Assembly: GCA_937890135.1 (NCBI GenBank)
Contig: CALBYC010000197.1
Span: 1 to 22,936, forward strand
Direction: 5' to 3'
DNA length: 22,936 bases
Source of the DNA: an uncultured Parabacteroides sp.
GTDB taxonomy: Bacteria; Bacteroidota; Bacteroidia; Bacteroidales; Tannerellaceae
Numbering within the stretch: position 1 is the stretch's first letter; every line of letters begins with the position of its first letter. The position numbers and the translations under genes were made by a program. Positions 16,610 to 22,936 of this stretch are shown one piece after another. The notes below the pieces were generated by a model. It was not told the DNA's origin. It searched no databases and was given only the letters and a program-made list of their open reading frames with translations.

Positions 16610-18501
16610 GCGACATCATACATCTGTTGCCGGACAATATAGCCAACCAAATCGCGGCTGGCGAAGTCATCCAACGCCCTGCTTCTGTCGTAAAGGAATT
16701 GGTTGAAAATGCGATCGATGCCGGAGCCACGCGCATCCAAACAAACATCAAGGATGCTGGAAAAACATTGATACAAGTGATTGACAACGGGAAAGGGATG
16801 TCGGAAACCGATGCCCGCATGGCATTCGAGCGCCATGCCACTTCTAAAATCACCAAGGCCGACGACCTCTTCTCGCTGCATACCATGGGGTTCCGGGGCG
16901 AGGCGCTGGCATCTATCGCGGCTGTCGCGCAGGTGGAGCTACGTACCCGGTTGAAAGGCTCCGAACTGGGGACGAGACTCGAAATAGATGGTTCCCATTT
17001 GCAAAGCATCGAAGAGGATGCCTGCACCGAAGGAAGCATATTTTCAGTCAAGAACCTTTTCTTCAATGTGCCGGCTCGCCGGAAGTTCCTGAAATCGAAC
17101 GATACGGAATTCCGCAACATAATCAATGAGTTTGAAAGGATAGCCCTGGTCAATCCGTCCATATCCATGTCCCTGTTCCATAATGAAACCGAAATATTCA
17201 ACCTGCCCGAATCAGGATTGCGCCAGCGCATCGTCAACATATATGGGAAAACGCTCAATCAAAAAATGCTATCGCTGGATGCCGAGAGTTCATTGGCCTC
17301 GATAACCGGATTTGTGGGCAAGCCGGAAGCGGCCAAGAAACGGGGGGCCTTGCAGTTCTTCTTCGTGAACGGGCGTTTCATGAAACACCCTTATTTCCAC
17401 AAAGCCGTGATGCAAGCCTACGAACAACTGATTCCGGCAGGGGAAATGCCAAGCTATTTCATCTACTTCCAGTTGGACCCGTCTACCATAGACGTGAACA
17501 TCCACCCGACCAAAACAGAAATCAAATTCGAGAATGAGCAGCCTATATGGCAGATTCTTCTGGCCACGGTAAGAGAGACCTTGGCCAAGTCAAGCGCGAT
17601 CCCGACCATAGATTTTAACACGGAAGGTGCGATTGACATCCCCATATACAATCCCGGGAAAAGCGCCAACGGGAACGTTTCCCCCAAGGTGGAGGTCCGT
17701 TCCAATTACAATCCCTTCCAGCGCGAAGTCATCCATCCGGATAAATCTCCGGCTTTTGACTGGACTGAATTGTACAACAATTTTGAAGCGGGCCGCGCTT
17801 CGGTCGTTCCAGAAAATGACATGGTTGAAAAGCGCATCCAGCCCCCCCATGAAGAAAGCCGGCTTTCCGCTTGCCCCGACGAGCCCGCTCCTGAAAAAGA
17901 GATAGCTCTTTTCACTGCCCCTCCGACGGAATCAAGCAGCATGACGCCCTGTTACCAATACAAGAACCGTTATTTAGTCACCGCGCTAAAATCGGGCATG
18001 GCGATTATAGACCAGCATAGGGCACATGTGCGCATCTTGTTCGAGCAGTATCAGAAATCCATTTTGCAACAAAAAAGCATATCCCAACAGATGCTTTTCC
18101 CGGCAATGGTAGATTTTACCCCGGCAGAAGAGCAGACGCTGGCAAACTTGTTGCAGGACTTGAGCTATTCCGGTTTCGAACTTAGCAATTTGGGAGGGGG
18201 AAGTTATGCAGTCAATGGAATCCCGGCCTGCATGGAAGGCGTGGACTGTGTGAATTTATTGAAAGAGATTGTGGCGAAAAGCATGGAAACAGGCATCAAG
18301 GCCCACGAAGATATTGCGAACACGATCGCTTTCTCTTTGGCTTCCGCCCAGGCCATACCGACCGGGAAAGCCCTTTCACCGGAAGAAATGGACCATCTGT
18401 TAGCATCGTTGTTCCTCTGCTCGGACATGAACCTTACGCCGGACGGGAAAACCATCTTCACTTTGCTGACCGATGATGAACTGGGGAACAGGTTTCACTA
18501 A
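16606..18501 (+). CDS. mutL: DNA mismatch repair protein MutL
   Basis: The 631-residue protein starts at the ATG overlapping the upstream TGA; an in-frame GTG six codons earlier is less likely. The GHKL ATPase domain has ELVENAIDAG (31-40), DNGKGM (60-65) and GFRGEAL (95-101). A MutL transducer domain follows, with the FFVNGRF segment near residue 250, and then a variable linker (about 330-440). The C-terminal dimerisation domain (about 445-631) has DQHRAHVRILFE (469-480) where endonuclease-type MutL proteins have DQHAxxExxxxE, AIPTG (583-587) in place of the ACR motif region, and TPDGKT (611-616) in place of CPHGRP. The metal-binding site therefore appears lost. MutL couples MutS mismatch recognition to strand removal. 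Confidence 0.96.
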   Translation: MSDIIHLLPDNIANQIAAGEVIQRPASVVKELVENAIDAGATRIQTNIKDAGKTLIQVIDNGKGMSETDARMAFERHATSKITKADDLFSLHTMGFRGEALASIAAVAQVELRTRLKGSELGTRLEIDGSHLQSIEEDACTEGSIFSVKNLFFNVPARRKFLKSNDTEFRNIINEFERIALVNPSISMSLFHNETEIFNLPESGLRQRIVNIYGKTLNQKMLSLDAESSLASITGFVGKPEAAKKRGALQFFFVNGRFMKHPYFHKAVMQAYEQLIPAGEMPSYFIYFQLDPSTIDVNIHPTKTEIKFENEQPIWQILLATVRETLAKSSAIPTIDFNTEGAIDIPIYNPGKSANGNVSPKVEVRSNYNPFQREVIHPDKSPAFDWTELYNNFEAGRASVVPENDMVEKRIQPPHEESRLSACPDEPAPEKEIALFTAPPTESSSMTPCYQYKNRYLVTALKSGMAIIDQHRAHVRILFEQYQKSILQQKSISQQMLFPAMVDFTPAEEQTLANLLQDLSYSGFELSNLGGGSYAVNGIPACMEGVDCVNLLKEIVAKSMETGIKAHEDIANTIAFSLASAQAIPTGKALSPEEMDHLLASLFLCSDMNLTPDGKTIFTLLTDDELGNRFH

Positions 18502-18510
18502 CACAGACTT

Positions 18511-18554
18511 TAACCTTCCGGCAACTTCAGGAAAGCAATGTTACCGGAAGGTTA
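18511..18554. terminator. Bidirectional hairpin between mutL and nrdG
   Basis: TAACCTTCCGG (18511-18521) and CCGGAAGGTTA (18544-18554) are a perfect 11 bp inverted repeat with a 22-base loop. It begins 10 bases after the mutL stop and its right arm includes the TAA stop of nrdG. There is no long T-run, so it may act as a weak terminator or as a 3'-end stabilising hairpin for both convergent transcripts. Confidence 0.6.
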
Positions 18555-19067
18555 TTCTTCTTCAAAGAGAAAAGGATGATATTTCAGTATTTCCGTCTTT
18601 CCGCTCTTCAAAGAGGCTTGCACATCGATAAGGCGTTGGTTGGAACTCCCCCTGAACAACAAATCCTCATCCTTCAATGACTCCACGAAACGCCCGTCGA
18701 CAAGCACGTCTACGTAATGGAGCAAAGCCGCCGGGCCGGGCGCATCCCGTAAGTTTTCAAACAAATAGCCTGTATAGCACCAGATTGTTTTATGGCTGTT
18801 CTCCTTTATCAAGCGTGCCAATTCGGCAAAGCCCTCAGCTTGGTACATGGGATCTCCTCCGGTAAAAGTCACGTCGGCAAACTCGTCCGACAGTATTTGC
18901 TGTAAAATGTCCGTTGTTTCAACCGGCTTTCCTTGATGGATATCCCAAGATTGGGGATTATGGCATCCCGGGCATTGGTTGACACAACCGGCACAATAGA
19001 CAGCAGTCCGGAAACCCGGACCGTCCACTGTCGTATCTTCCACTATATTCAACAAGGATATTTTCAT
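18552..19067 (-). CDS. nrdG: Anaerobic ribonucleoside-triphosphate reductase activating protein
   Basis: The 171-residue radical-SAM enzyme has the [4Fe-4S] motif C28-x3-C32-x2-C35 (CVNQCPGC) and a TFTGGDP glycine-rich SAM-binding segment typical of NrdG and PflA-like activases. It uses SAM to generate the glycyl radical on NrdD, allowing deoxynucleotide synthesis without oxygen. An additional cysteine, C25, stands just ahead of the cluster. It starts at the ATG 13 bp after the nrdD stop, so the two are co-transcribed, nrdD first. The length is near that of E. coli NrdG (about 154), with a slightly longer C-terminus ending in EEE. Its stop codon lies inside a hairpin shared with mutL. Confidence 0.95.
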   Translation of the reverse strand: MKISLLNIVEDTTVDGPGFRTAVYCAGCVNQCPGCHNPQSWDIHQGKPVETTDILQQILSDEFADVTFTGGDPMYQAEGFAELARLIKENSHKTIWCYTGYLFENLRDAPGPAALLHYVDVLVDGRFVESLKDEDLLFRGSSNQRLIDVQASLKSGKTEILKYHPFLFEEE

Positions 19068-19080
19068 TCATTCGTGCGCT

Positions 19081-21294
19081 TTACTTGCCTATATGCGTAA
19101 CACGGTCTTTCAGTTCAGCCAGCTTCGCATTGTTCCAACGATCGGTCGTTCCCACCAAATATCCGGTAATGCGCTGCAGTTTGTCCAAATGCTCACTTCC
19201 GCATTTCGGGCAAACGTCCAAATGCGTGGCAGCGTTCTCATACCCGCAATCCAGGCAACGGTTGCGGTTGTGATTGACCGAGCCATACCCGATGTTGTAT
19301 TTGTCCATCATGTCGACAATGTGCATGATCGCTTCCGGGTTATGAGTCGCATCACCGTCCATCTCCACATAAAATATGTGTCCTCCCCGGGTCAAATCAT
19401 GGTAAGGGGCTTCCACCTCCGCCTTATGCCGGGCGCTGCACTTATAATAGACAGGCACATGATTGGAATTGGTATAATATTCTCTGTCCGTCACTCCCGG
19501 GATAGAACCATACTGCTTGCGGTCACGGCGAGTGAATCTGCCGGACAGACCTTCCGCAGGCGTAGCCAATATGCTATAATTATGCTGGTACTGCTCGGAG
19601 AACTGGTTGGCGCGATCACGCATATATGTGACAATCTTCAAACCCAACTCCTGTGCAGCGGCATCCTCGCCATGATGTTTTCCGGTCAAGGCCACAAGGC
19701 ATTCCGCCAGCCCGATAAACCCGATTCCCAATGTACCTTGATTGATCACGGAGGCAATCGTGTCATTCGGACCTAAACTTTCACACCCCAGCCATAACGA
19801 ACGCATCAACAGGGGAAACTGTTTGGCATATGCGGTCTTTTGGAACTCCATGCGCTCGTGCAATTGCCGGGCAGTGACATCCAACATATAATCCAACTTC
19901 GAGAAGAACACGGCGATGCGATTGTCATAATTCTGGATGTTCATGCACTCGATTGCCAGACGGACAATATTGATGGTAGAAAAAGAAAGATTCCCCCTGC
20001 CTATGGAAGTCTTCGGTCCAAAACGATTTTCAAACACGCGGGTACGGCATCCCATGGTTGCAACTTCATGGTTATAACGCAACGGGTCATCGGCCCTCCA
20101 TTCCTTACTGCGGTTGAACGTAGCGTCCAAATTGAGGAAATTGGGGAAGAAACGACGCGCCGTCACCTTGCAGGCCATCTGGTACAAATCGTAGTTGCGA
20201 TCTTCCGGCAAGTAACTGACACCACGTTTTTTCTTCCAGATCTGGATTGGGAAAATAGCCGTTTCGCCATTGCCGACACCACGATAGGTTGTTTTCAGCA
20301 ACTCCCGGATAATGCATCGGCCTTCCGCGGAAGTGTCCGTTCCATAATTGATGGAACTGAACACGACCTGATTTCCGCCTCTTGAGTGAATCGTGTTCAT
20401 ATTATGGATAAAAGCCTCCATGGACTGGTGGACACGGGCCACCGTCCTATTCATCGCATGTTGCAACATCCGGGCTTCGCCATCCAGTCCTTCCAATGGC
20501 CTATCGATAAAATCATCCAGCTCCTTATGGTACAAGTGGCTTAAATCCTTTCCGGTCAACTGCTCTACCGTCTTGACCTCCTCGATGAAACTAAACCGGA
20601 CATACGGGGCCAGATAAAAGTCAAAGGCGGGAATCGCCTGCCCTCCATGCATCTCATTCTGCGCCGTCTCCAAAGATATGCATCCTAATATGCTGGCGGT
20701 TTCTATGCGCTTGGCAGGGCGGGATTCACCGTGCCCCGCGGAAAAACCATGCCGCAAGATCTTATCCAAAGGATGCTGTACGCAGGTCAAGCTCTTCGTA
20801 GGATAATAATCTTTGTCATGTATGTGCAAATAGTTATTGGCCACAGCATTGCGCACCTCCTCGCTAAGCAAATAATCATCCACAAAAGGCTTGGTCGTTT
20901 CACTGGCGAACTTCATCATCATGCCGGCGGGGGTATCCGCATTCATGTTCGCATTTTCACGCGTTATGTCGTTTGATTTGATATTTATTATCTCCAAGAA
21001 AATATCCCGAGTCTTGGCTTTGCGTGCTATGCTCCGCTGGTTTCGGTAAGCTATGTATTTTTGAGCAACATCCTTACGGCTACTATTCATCAATTCCATC
21101 TCCACCGCATCCTGAATGGCTTCAACGCTCATTTGCGATTTCCCATTACATGAAATCCGGTTTGTTATTTGACGTATCAAATACCCGTCTTCTCCCCCTT
21201 CGGTGTGCAACATGGCCTTTCGAATAGCCGTGGCTATCTTTTCCTCATTAAAACCGACAATCCTGCCGTCTCGTTTAATCACAGTCTGGATCAT
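19081..21294 (-). CDS. nrdD: Anaerobic ribonucleoside-triphosphate reductase (class III)
   Basis: The 737-residue protein begins with an ATP-cone allosteric domain (about 1-90, starting TVIKRDGRIVGFNEEKIATA). The large glycyl-radical catalytic barrel includes SRGGNQVVFSSINYGTDTS and the MGCRT cysteine segment. Near the C-terminus a four-cysteine zinc site (C680, C683, C695, C698) precedes the radical loop RITGYL, with G711 the expected glycyl radical. It reduces ribonucleoside triphosphates to deoxy forms in anaerobic cells and is activated by NrdG, encoded directly downstream. The RITGYLV form resembles the branch with a VxxxxRW tail rather than the E. coli RVCGYLG form. Length and layout are complete. 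A -7 box and repeats lie upstream. Confidence 0.96.
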   Translation of the reverse strand: MIQTVIKRDGRIVGFNEEKIATAIRKAMLHTEGGEDGYLIRQITNRISCNGKSQMSVEAIQDAVEMELMNSSRKDVAQKYIAYRNQRSIARKAKTRDIFLEIINIKSNDITRENANMNADTPAGMMMKFASETTKPFVDDYLLSEEVRNAVANNYLHIHDKDYYPTKSLTCVQHPLDKILRHGFSAGHGESRPAKRIETASILGCISLETAQNEMHGGQAIPAFDFYLAPYVRFSFIEEVKTVEQLTGKDLSHLYHKELDDFIDRPLEGLDGEARMLQHAMNRTVARVHQSMEAFIHNMNTIHSRGGNQVVFSSINYGTDTSAEGRCIIRELLKTTYRGVGNGETAIFPIQIWKKKRGVSYLPEDRNYDLYQMACKVTARRFFPNFLNLDATFNRSKEWRADDPLRYNHEVATMGCRTRVFENRFGPKTSIGRGNLSFSTINIVRLAIECMNIQNYDNRIAVFFSKLDYMLDVTARQLHERMEFQKTAYAKQFPLLMRSLWLGCESLGPNDTIASVINQGTLGIGFIGLAECLVALTGKHHGEDAAAQELGLKIVTYMRDRANQFSEQYQHNYSILATPAEGLSGRFTRRDRKQYGSIPGVTDREYYTNSNHVPVYYKCSARHKAEVEAPYHDLTRGGHIFYVEMDGDATHNPEAIMHIVDMMDKYNIGYGSVNHNRNRCLDCGYENAATHLDVCPKCGSEHLDKLQRITGYLVGTTDRWNNAKLAELKDRVTHIGK

Positions 21295-21331
21295 TTTATC
21301 TATGCTTTGTATAGGTTCTTATTTATACCGG

Positions 21332-21339
21332 CAAAGATA
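21332..21339 (-). promoter_or_regulatory. -7 element of the nrdD-nrdG promoter
   Basis: The minus strand reads TATCTTTG, matching TAnnTTTG, 37 bases before the nrdD ATG. No standard -33 TTTG is found at 19-21 bases, which could mean activator dependence. Confidence 0.5.
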
Positions 21340-21366
21340 TTATCAAATGAGCAAGATTTTCTTTTT

Positions 21367-21377
21367 GGAAAACTTTT
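21367..21377 (+). repeat. Direct repeat GGAAAACTTTT, copy 1
   Basis: GGAAAACTTTT occurs here and again at 21432-21442, 65 bases apart, both upstream of the nrdD -7 box. The sequence is partly symmetric (AAAA/TTTT). It may be a repeated protein-binding site. Confidence 0.4.
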
Positions 21378-21387
21378 AACGTGTTAA
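21376..21387. promoter_or_regulatory. Inverted repeat TTAAC-GT-GTTAA upstream of nrdD
   Basis: TTAACGTGTTAA is a perfect 5 bp inverted repeat around GT, 37 bases upstream of the nrdD -7 box. The size fits a dimeric regulator site. It does not match the NrdR box, and I cannot name a regulator. A related TAACACG (21421-21427) is the inverse of CGTGTTA within it. Confidence 0.35.
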
Positions 21388-21431
21388 TTATTGTCAATCT
21401 ATTATCATACAACATATTACTAACACGATAC

Positions 21432-21442
21432 GGAAAACTTTT
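21432..21442 (+). repeat. Direct repeat GGAAAACTTTT, copy 2
   Basis: Second exact copy of the 11 bp repeat found at 21367-21377, in the same intergenic region. Confidence 0.4.
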
Positions 21443-21599
21443 TATTTCCATAATAATATTTATTTCCAAGAAAAAGAGTTTTACCATAAGAAAAAACCGA
21501 AAAGGAACAAGAACAATCAGCGTTTTTTTCCGTCTTTTTGCAGAAACTGCTTTTTCTACTTTTTATCATTGCATCAACCTGATAATCGTAATTTATGCC

Positions 21600-21607
21600 T
21601 ATATTTG
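21600..21607 (+). promoter_or_regulatory. -7 element of the lactonase gene promoter
   Basis: TATATTTG matches TAnnTTTG and ends 36 bases before the ATG at 21644. The -33 box is not clear. Confidence 0.5.
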
Positions 21608-21643
21608 CTACGATATTAAATTAATCCACAAAAGCTCCATAGC

Positions 21644-22768
21644 ATGAAAAAGGCAATTGGCCTAATCGGCACGGCGGCGGCACTATTTAGTTGCGGCGGC
21701 ATTATCCCCGATAATACAGAAATGTACCTGTTGGTCGGCTCTTATTCTTCCCCTGTTGAAAAAGGAATCCATGTGTTAAGTTTTGACGAAGAGAACGGGG
21801 AAAGCCATCTGGTATCGGGAATCAACGGGATTGCGAATCCTTCCTACCTGGCTCCGGCAGACAACGGGAAATATGTCTATTGCGTCAGCGAGACAAATGA
21901 CGAAACCGCGTCCTTGTTTGCTTATTCTTTCAACAAAGATGACGGCTCTCTCAAATATATCGACGACAAACCCACAAAAGGGACATCCCCTTGCTACGTA
22001 TGGGTGGACTCATCCCGCCAACTGGCTGTCACGGCCAACTACAACGGCGGGAGCATCAGTGTTTTCCCTATCGCCCCCGACGGCAGCTTGCAGGATGCTA
22101 CCGTGATCGAATACGCAGGCGGCAAACCCGGGTCAAAAAGGCAATCCCAGCCTCACCTGCATTGCGTCTATCCTTCCCCTGACGGCAAATATGTATATGC
22201 CAACGATTTAGGGACAGACCGTATCTATAAATTTAATGCAGAGGTTATGAACGGGAATGCCGCTTTGGAGAAAGGGAGTCCGGCTTACTTCCAGCTGCCG
22301 GATGGAGAGGGCCCCCGCCACACGGAATTTCACCCAAACGGGAGGTTTGCCTACGTAATAGGCGAATTGTCTGGTAACATTTCGGCCTTGAAATGGAAAA
22401 ACAACGGAGATTTGGAACTTATCCAAACTATTTCGGCAGACTCTTTGCACGCTGCCGGAAGTGCAGATATCCATTTATCCCCTGACGGGAAATACCTTTA
22501 CGCTTCCAACCGCCTTAAAGGGGATGGCATTGCCATCTTCAAGGTGGACAGCAGCAACAGGATGATAAAAAAAATCGGTTACCAACCAACCGGCCTCCAT
22601 CCACGGAACTTCGCCATTACCCCCAACGGGAAATACTTATTGTGCGCTTGCAGGGATGATAATAAAATCCAAATATTCCAAATCGACCCAAGCAGCGGGA
22701 CGCTCGTGAAGATGGATAAAGAAATCAAACTGCATCAACCCGTATGCCTCAAATTCGTAAAGAAATAG
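21644..22768 (+). CDS. Lactonase-family (6-phosphogluconolactonase-like) beta-propeller lipoprotein
   Basis: The 374-residue protein has a lipoprotein signal (MKKAIGLIGTAAALFSCGG, lipobox LFSC, C17). The rest is a seven-bladed-propeller lactonase domain: it begins MYLLVGSYSS and carries repeated blade motifs of the type DNGKYVY, SPDGKYVYAND, HPNGRFAYVI, SPDGKYLYASN and TPNGKYLLCA. It also has GPRHTEFHP and HLHCVYPSPDG, typical of the YbhE/Pgl family, whose best-known member hydrolyses 6-phosphogluconolactone in the pentose phosphate pathway. The predicted lipidation would place it in the periplasm or at a membrane surface, where a phosphogluconolactone is not expected, so the substrate may be another sugar lactone. 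No acidic export tag follows Cys17. It stands alone and is divergent from nrdD. No clear terminator is seen after it. Confidence 0.88.
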   Translation: MKKAIGLIGTAAALFSCGGIIPDNTEMYLLVGSYSSPVEKGIHVLSFDEENGESHLVSGINGIANPSYLAPADNGKYVYCVSETNDETASLFAYSFNKDDGSLKYIDDKPTKGTSPCYVWVDSSRQLAVTANYNGGSISVFPIAPDGSLQDATVIEYAGGKPGSKRQSQPHLHCVYPSPDGKYVYANDLGTDRIYKFNAEVMNGNAALEKGSPAYFQLPDGEGPRHTEFHPNGRFAYVIGELSGNISALKWKNNGDLELIQTISADSLHAAGSADIHLSPDGKYLYASNRLKGDGIAIFKVDSSNRMIKKIGYQPTGLHPRNFAITPNGKYLLCACRDDNKIQIFQIDPSSGTLVKMDKEIKLHQPVCLKFVKK

Positions 22769-22827
22769 AGCAGGGAGCGGAAACCACAATTCATTTTGTT
22801 AAATTATCCTATAAAAAGAGTCGTTTA

Positions 22828-22859
22828 TTTGGAAGTTATAAAAATTAGCTCTACCTTCG
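22828..22859 (+). promoter_or_regulatory. Promoter of the tRNA-Leu gene
   Basis: TTTG (22828-22831), a 20-base spacer and TACCTTCG (22852-22859, one mismatch to TAnnTTTG) form a plausible promoter ending 33 bases before the tRNA. Confidence 0.6.
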
Positions 22860-22892
22860 CAACGCATTTGAGAAACGAACGAATGACGGAAT

Positions 22893-22936
22893 GCCCAGAT
22901 GGCGGAATCGGTAGACGCGCTGGTCTCAAACACCAG
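22893..22936 (+). tRNA. tRNA-Leu, anticodon CAA (5' part, truncated by the right edge)
   Basis: The sequence starts with acceptor strand GCCCAGA, then TG, a D arm (GCG-GAATCGGTAGA-CGC) and a perfect anticodon stem CTGGT/ACCAG around the loop CTCAAAC. The loop places CAA at positions 34-36, decoding UUG leucine. The variable arm (long in tRNA-Leu), T arm and 3' acceptor strand lie beyond the window. Confidence 0.92.

Larger units (their letters stand above)
21295..21643. other. AT-rich divergent intergenic region between nrdD and the lactonase gene
   Basis: This 349 bp stretch separates two divergent genes. It contains a -7 box for each gene, an inverted repeat and an 11 bp direct repeat, listed separately. 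An open frame of 88 codons on the plus strand (21381-21647) is present, but it is low-complexity, K/I/F-rich and unlike a protein, so I do not call a gene. The length and repeats suggest regulation of the anaerobic nrd operon. Confidence 0.6.

Noticed and set aside
21381..21647. An 88-codon open frame on the plus strand upstream of the lactonase gene
   Set aside because: Composition is K/I/F-rich and low complexity, it overlaps the lactonase promoter and start, and there is no family signal.
1..22936. Mobile elements, CRISPR arrays, prophage or toxin-antitoxin pairs
   Set aside because: I saw no transposase, integrase, regularly spaced repeats or short toxin-antitoxin gene pair; gene content is housekeeping throughout.

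Overview
The window looks like a chromosomal, mostly housekeeping segment from a strictly anaerobic member of the Bacteroidales (Bacteroides/Parabacteroides-like; I cannot fix the genus from sequence alone). Four things point there. Promoters fit the Bacteroidetes sigma-ABfr pattern (TTTG, about 19-20 bases, TAnnTTTG). Translation starts follow A-rich leaders rather than Shine-Dalgarno sites. Ribonucleotide reduction is by an anaerobic class III enzyme. The gene neighbourhoods tig / clpP-clpX-recQ, small membrane protein-mutL, and PPIase-SurA-OstA are typical of the order as I remember it.

Left part, minus strand (about 8.4 kb down to 1): an outer-membrane biogenesis block. In transcription order it holds a two-parvulin periplasmic PPIase (8330-6756), a SurA-like lipoprotein that has lost a recognisable parvulin domain (6754-5873), a SurA-like chaperone (5860-4499), a large OstA/LptA-like periplasmic protein (4502-2901), a small HD-domain phosphohydrolase (2827-2285) and, behind its own -7 element, an LptD-like LPS translocon protein (2213 to beyond the left edge). 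The first four genes are almost contiguous (gaps of 1 and 12 bp, then a 4 bp ATGA overlap), so chaperones and LPS-bridge parts are probably made together.

Middle, minus strand: recQ, clpX and clpP (8451-12632) form a likely clpP-clpX-recQ operon with a promoter and a structured leader upstream of clpP. Trigger factor (12903-14255) has its own promoter and ends in a strong intrinsic terminator. Divergent from tig is a CPBP-family membrane protease (14405-15301), which converges on lptB (16162-15410), the cytoplasmic ATPase of the LPS exporter.

Right part: divergent from lptB, a 101-residue single-span membrane protein is translationally coupled to mutL (16304-18501). Next come nrdG and nrdD on the minus strand (18552-21294), a long AT-rich intergenic region with short repeats, a lactonase-fold (6-phosphogluconolactonase-like) predicted lipoprotein (21644-22768), and the 5' part of tRNA-Leu(CAA), cut by the right edge.

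I found no mobile element, CRISPR array, phage gene or recognisable defence system. The most interesting points are the complementary decay of parvulin active-site motifs across the PPIase cluster, the absence of the standard endonuclease motifs in MutL, an HD-domain enzyme embedded in the LPS-transport block, and repeats upstream of the anaerobic nucleotide-reductase operon. None of these amounts to a clearly new system.
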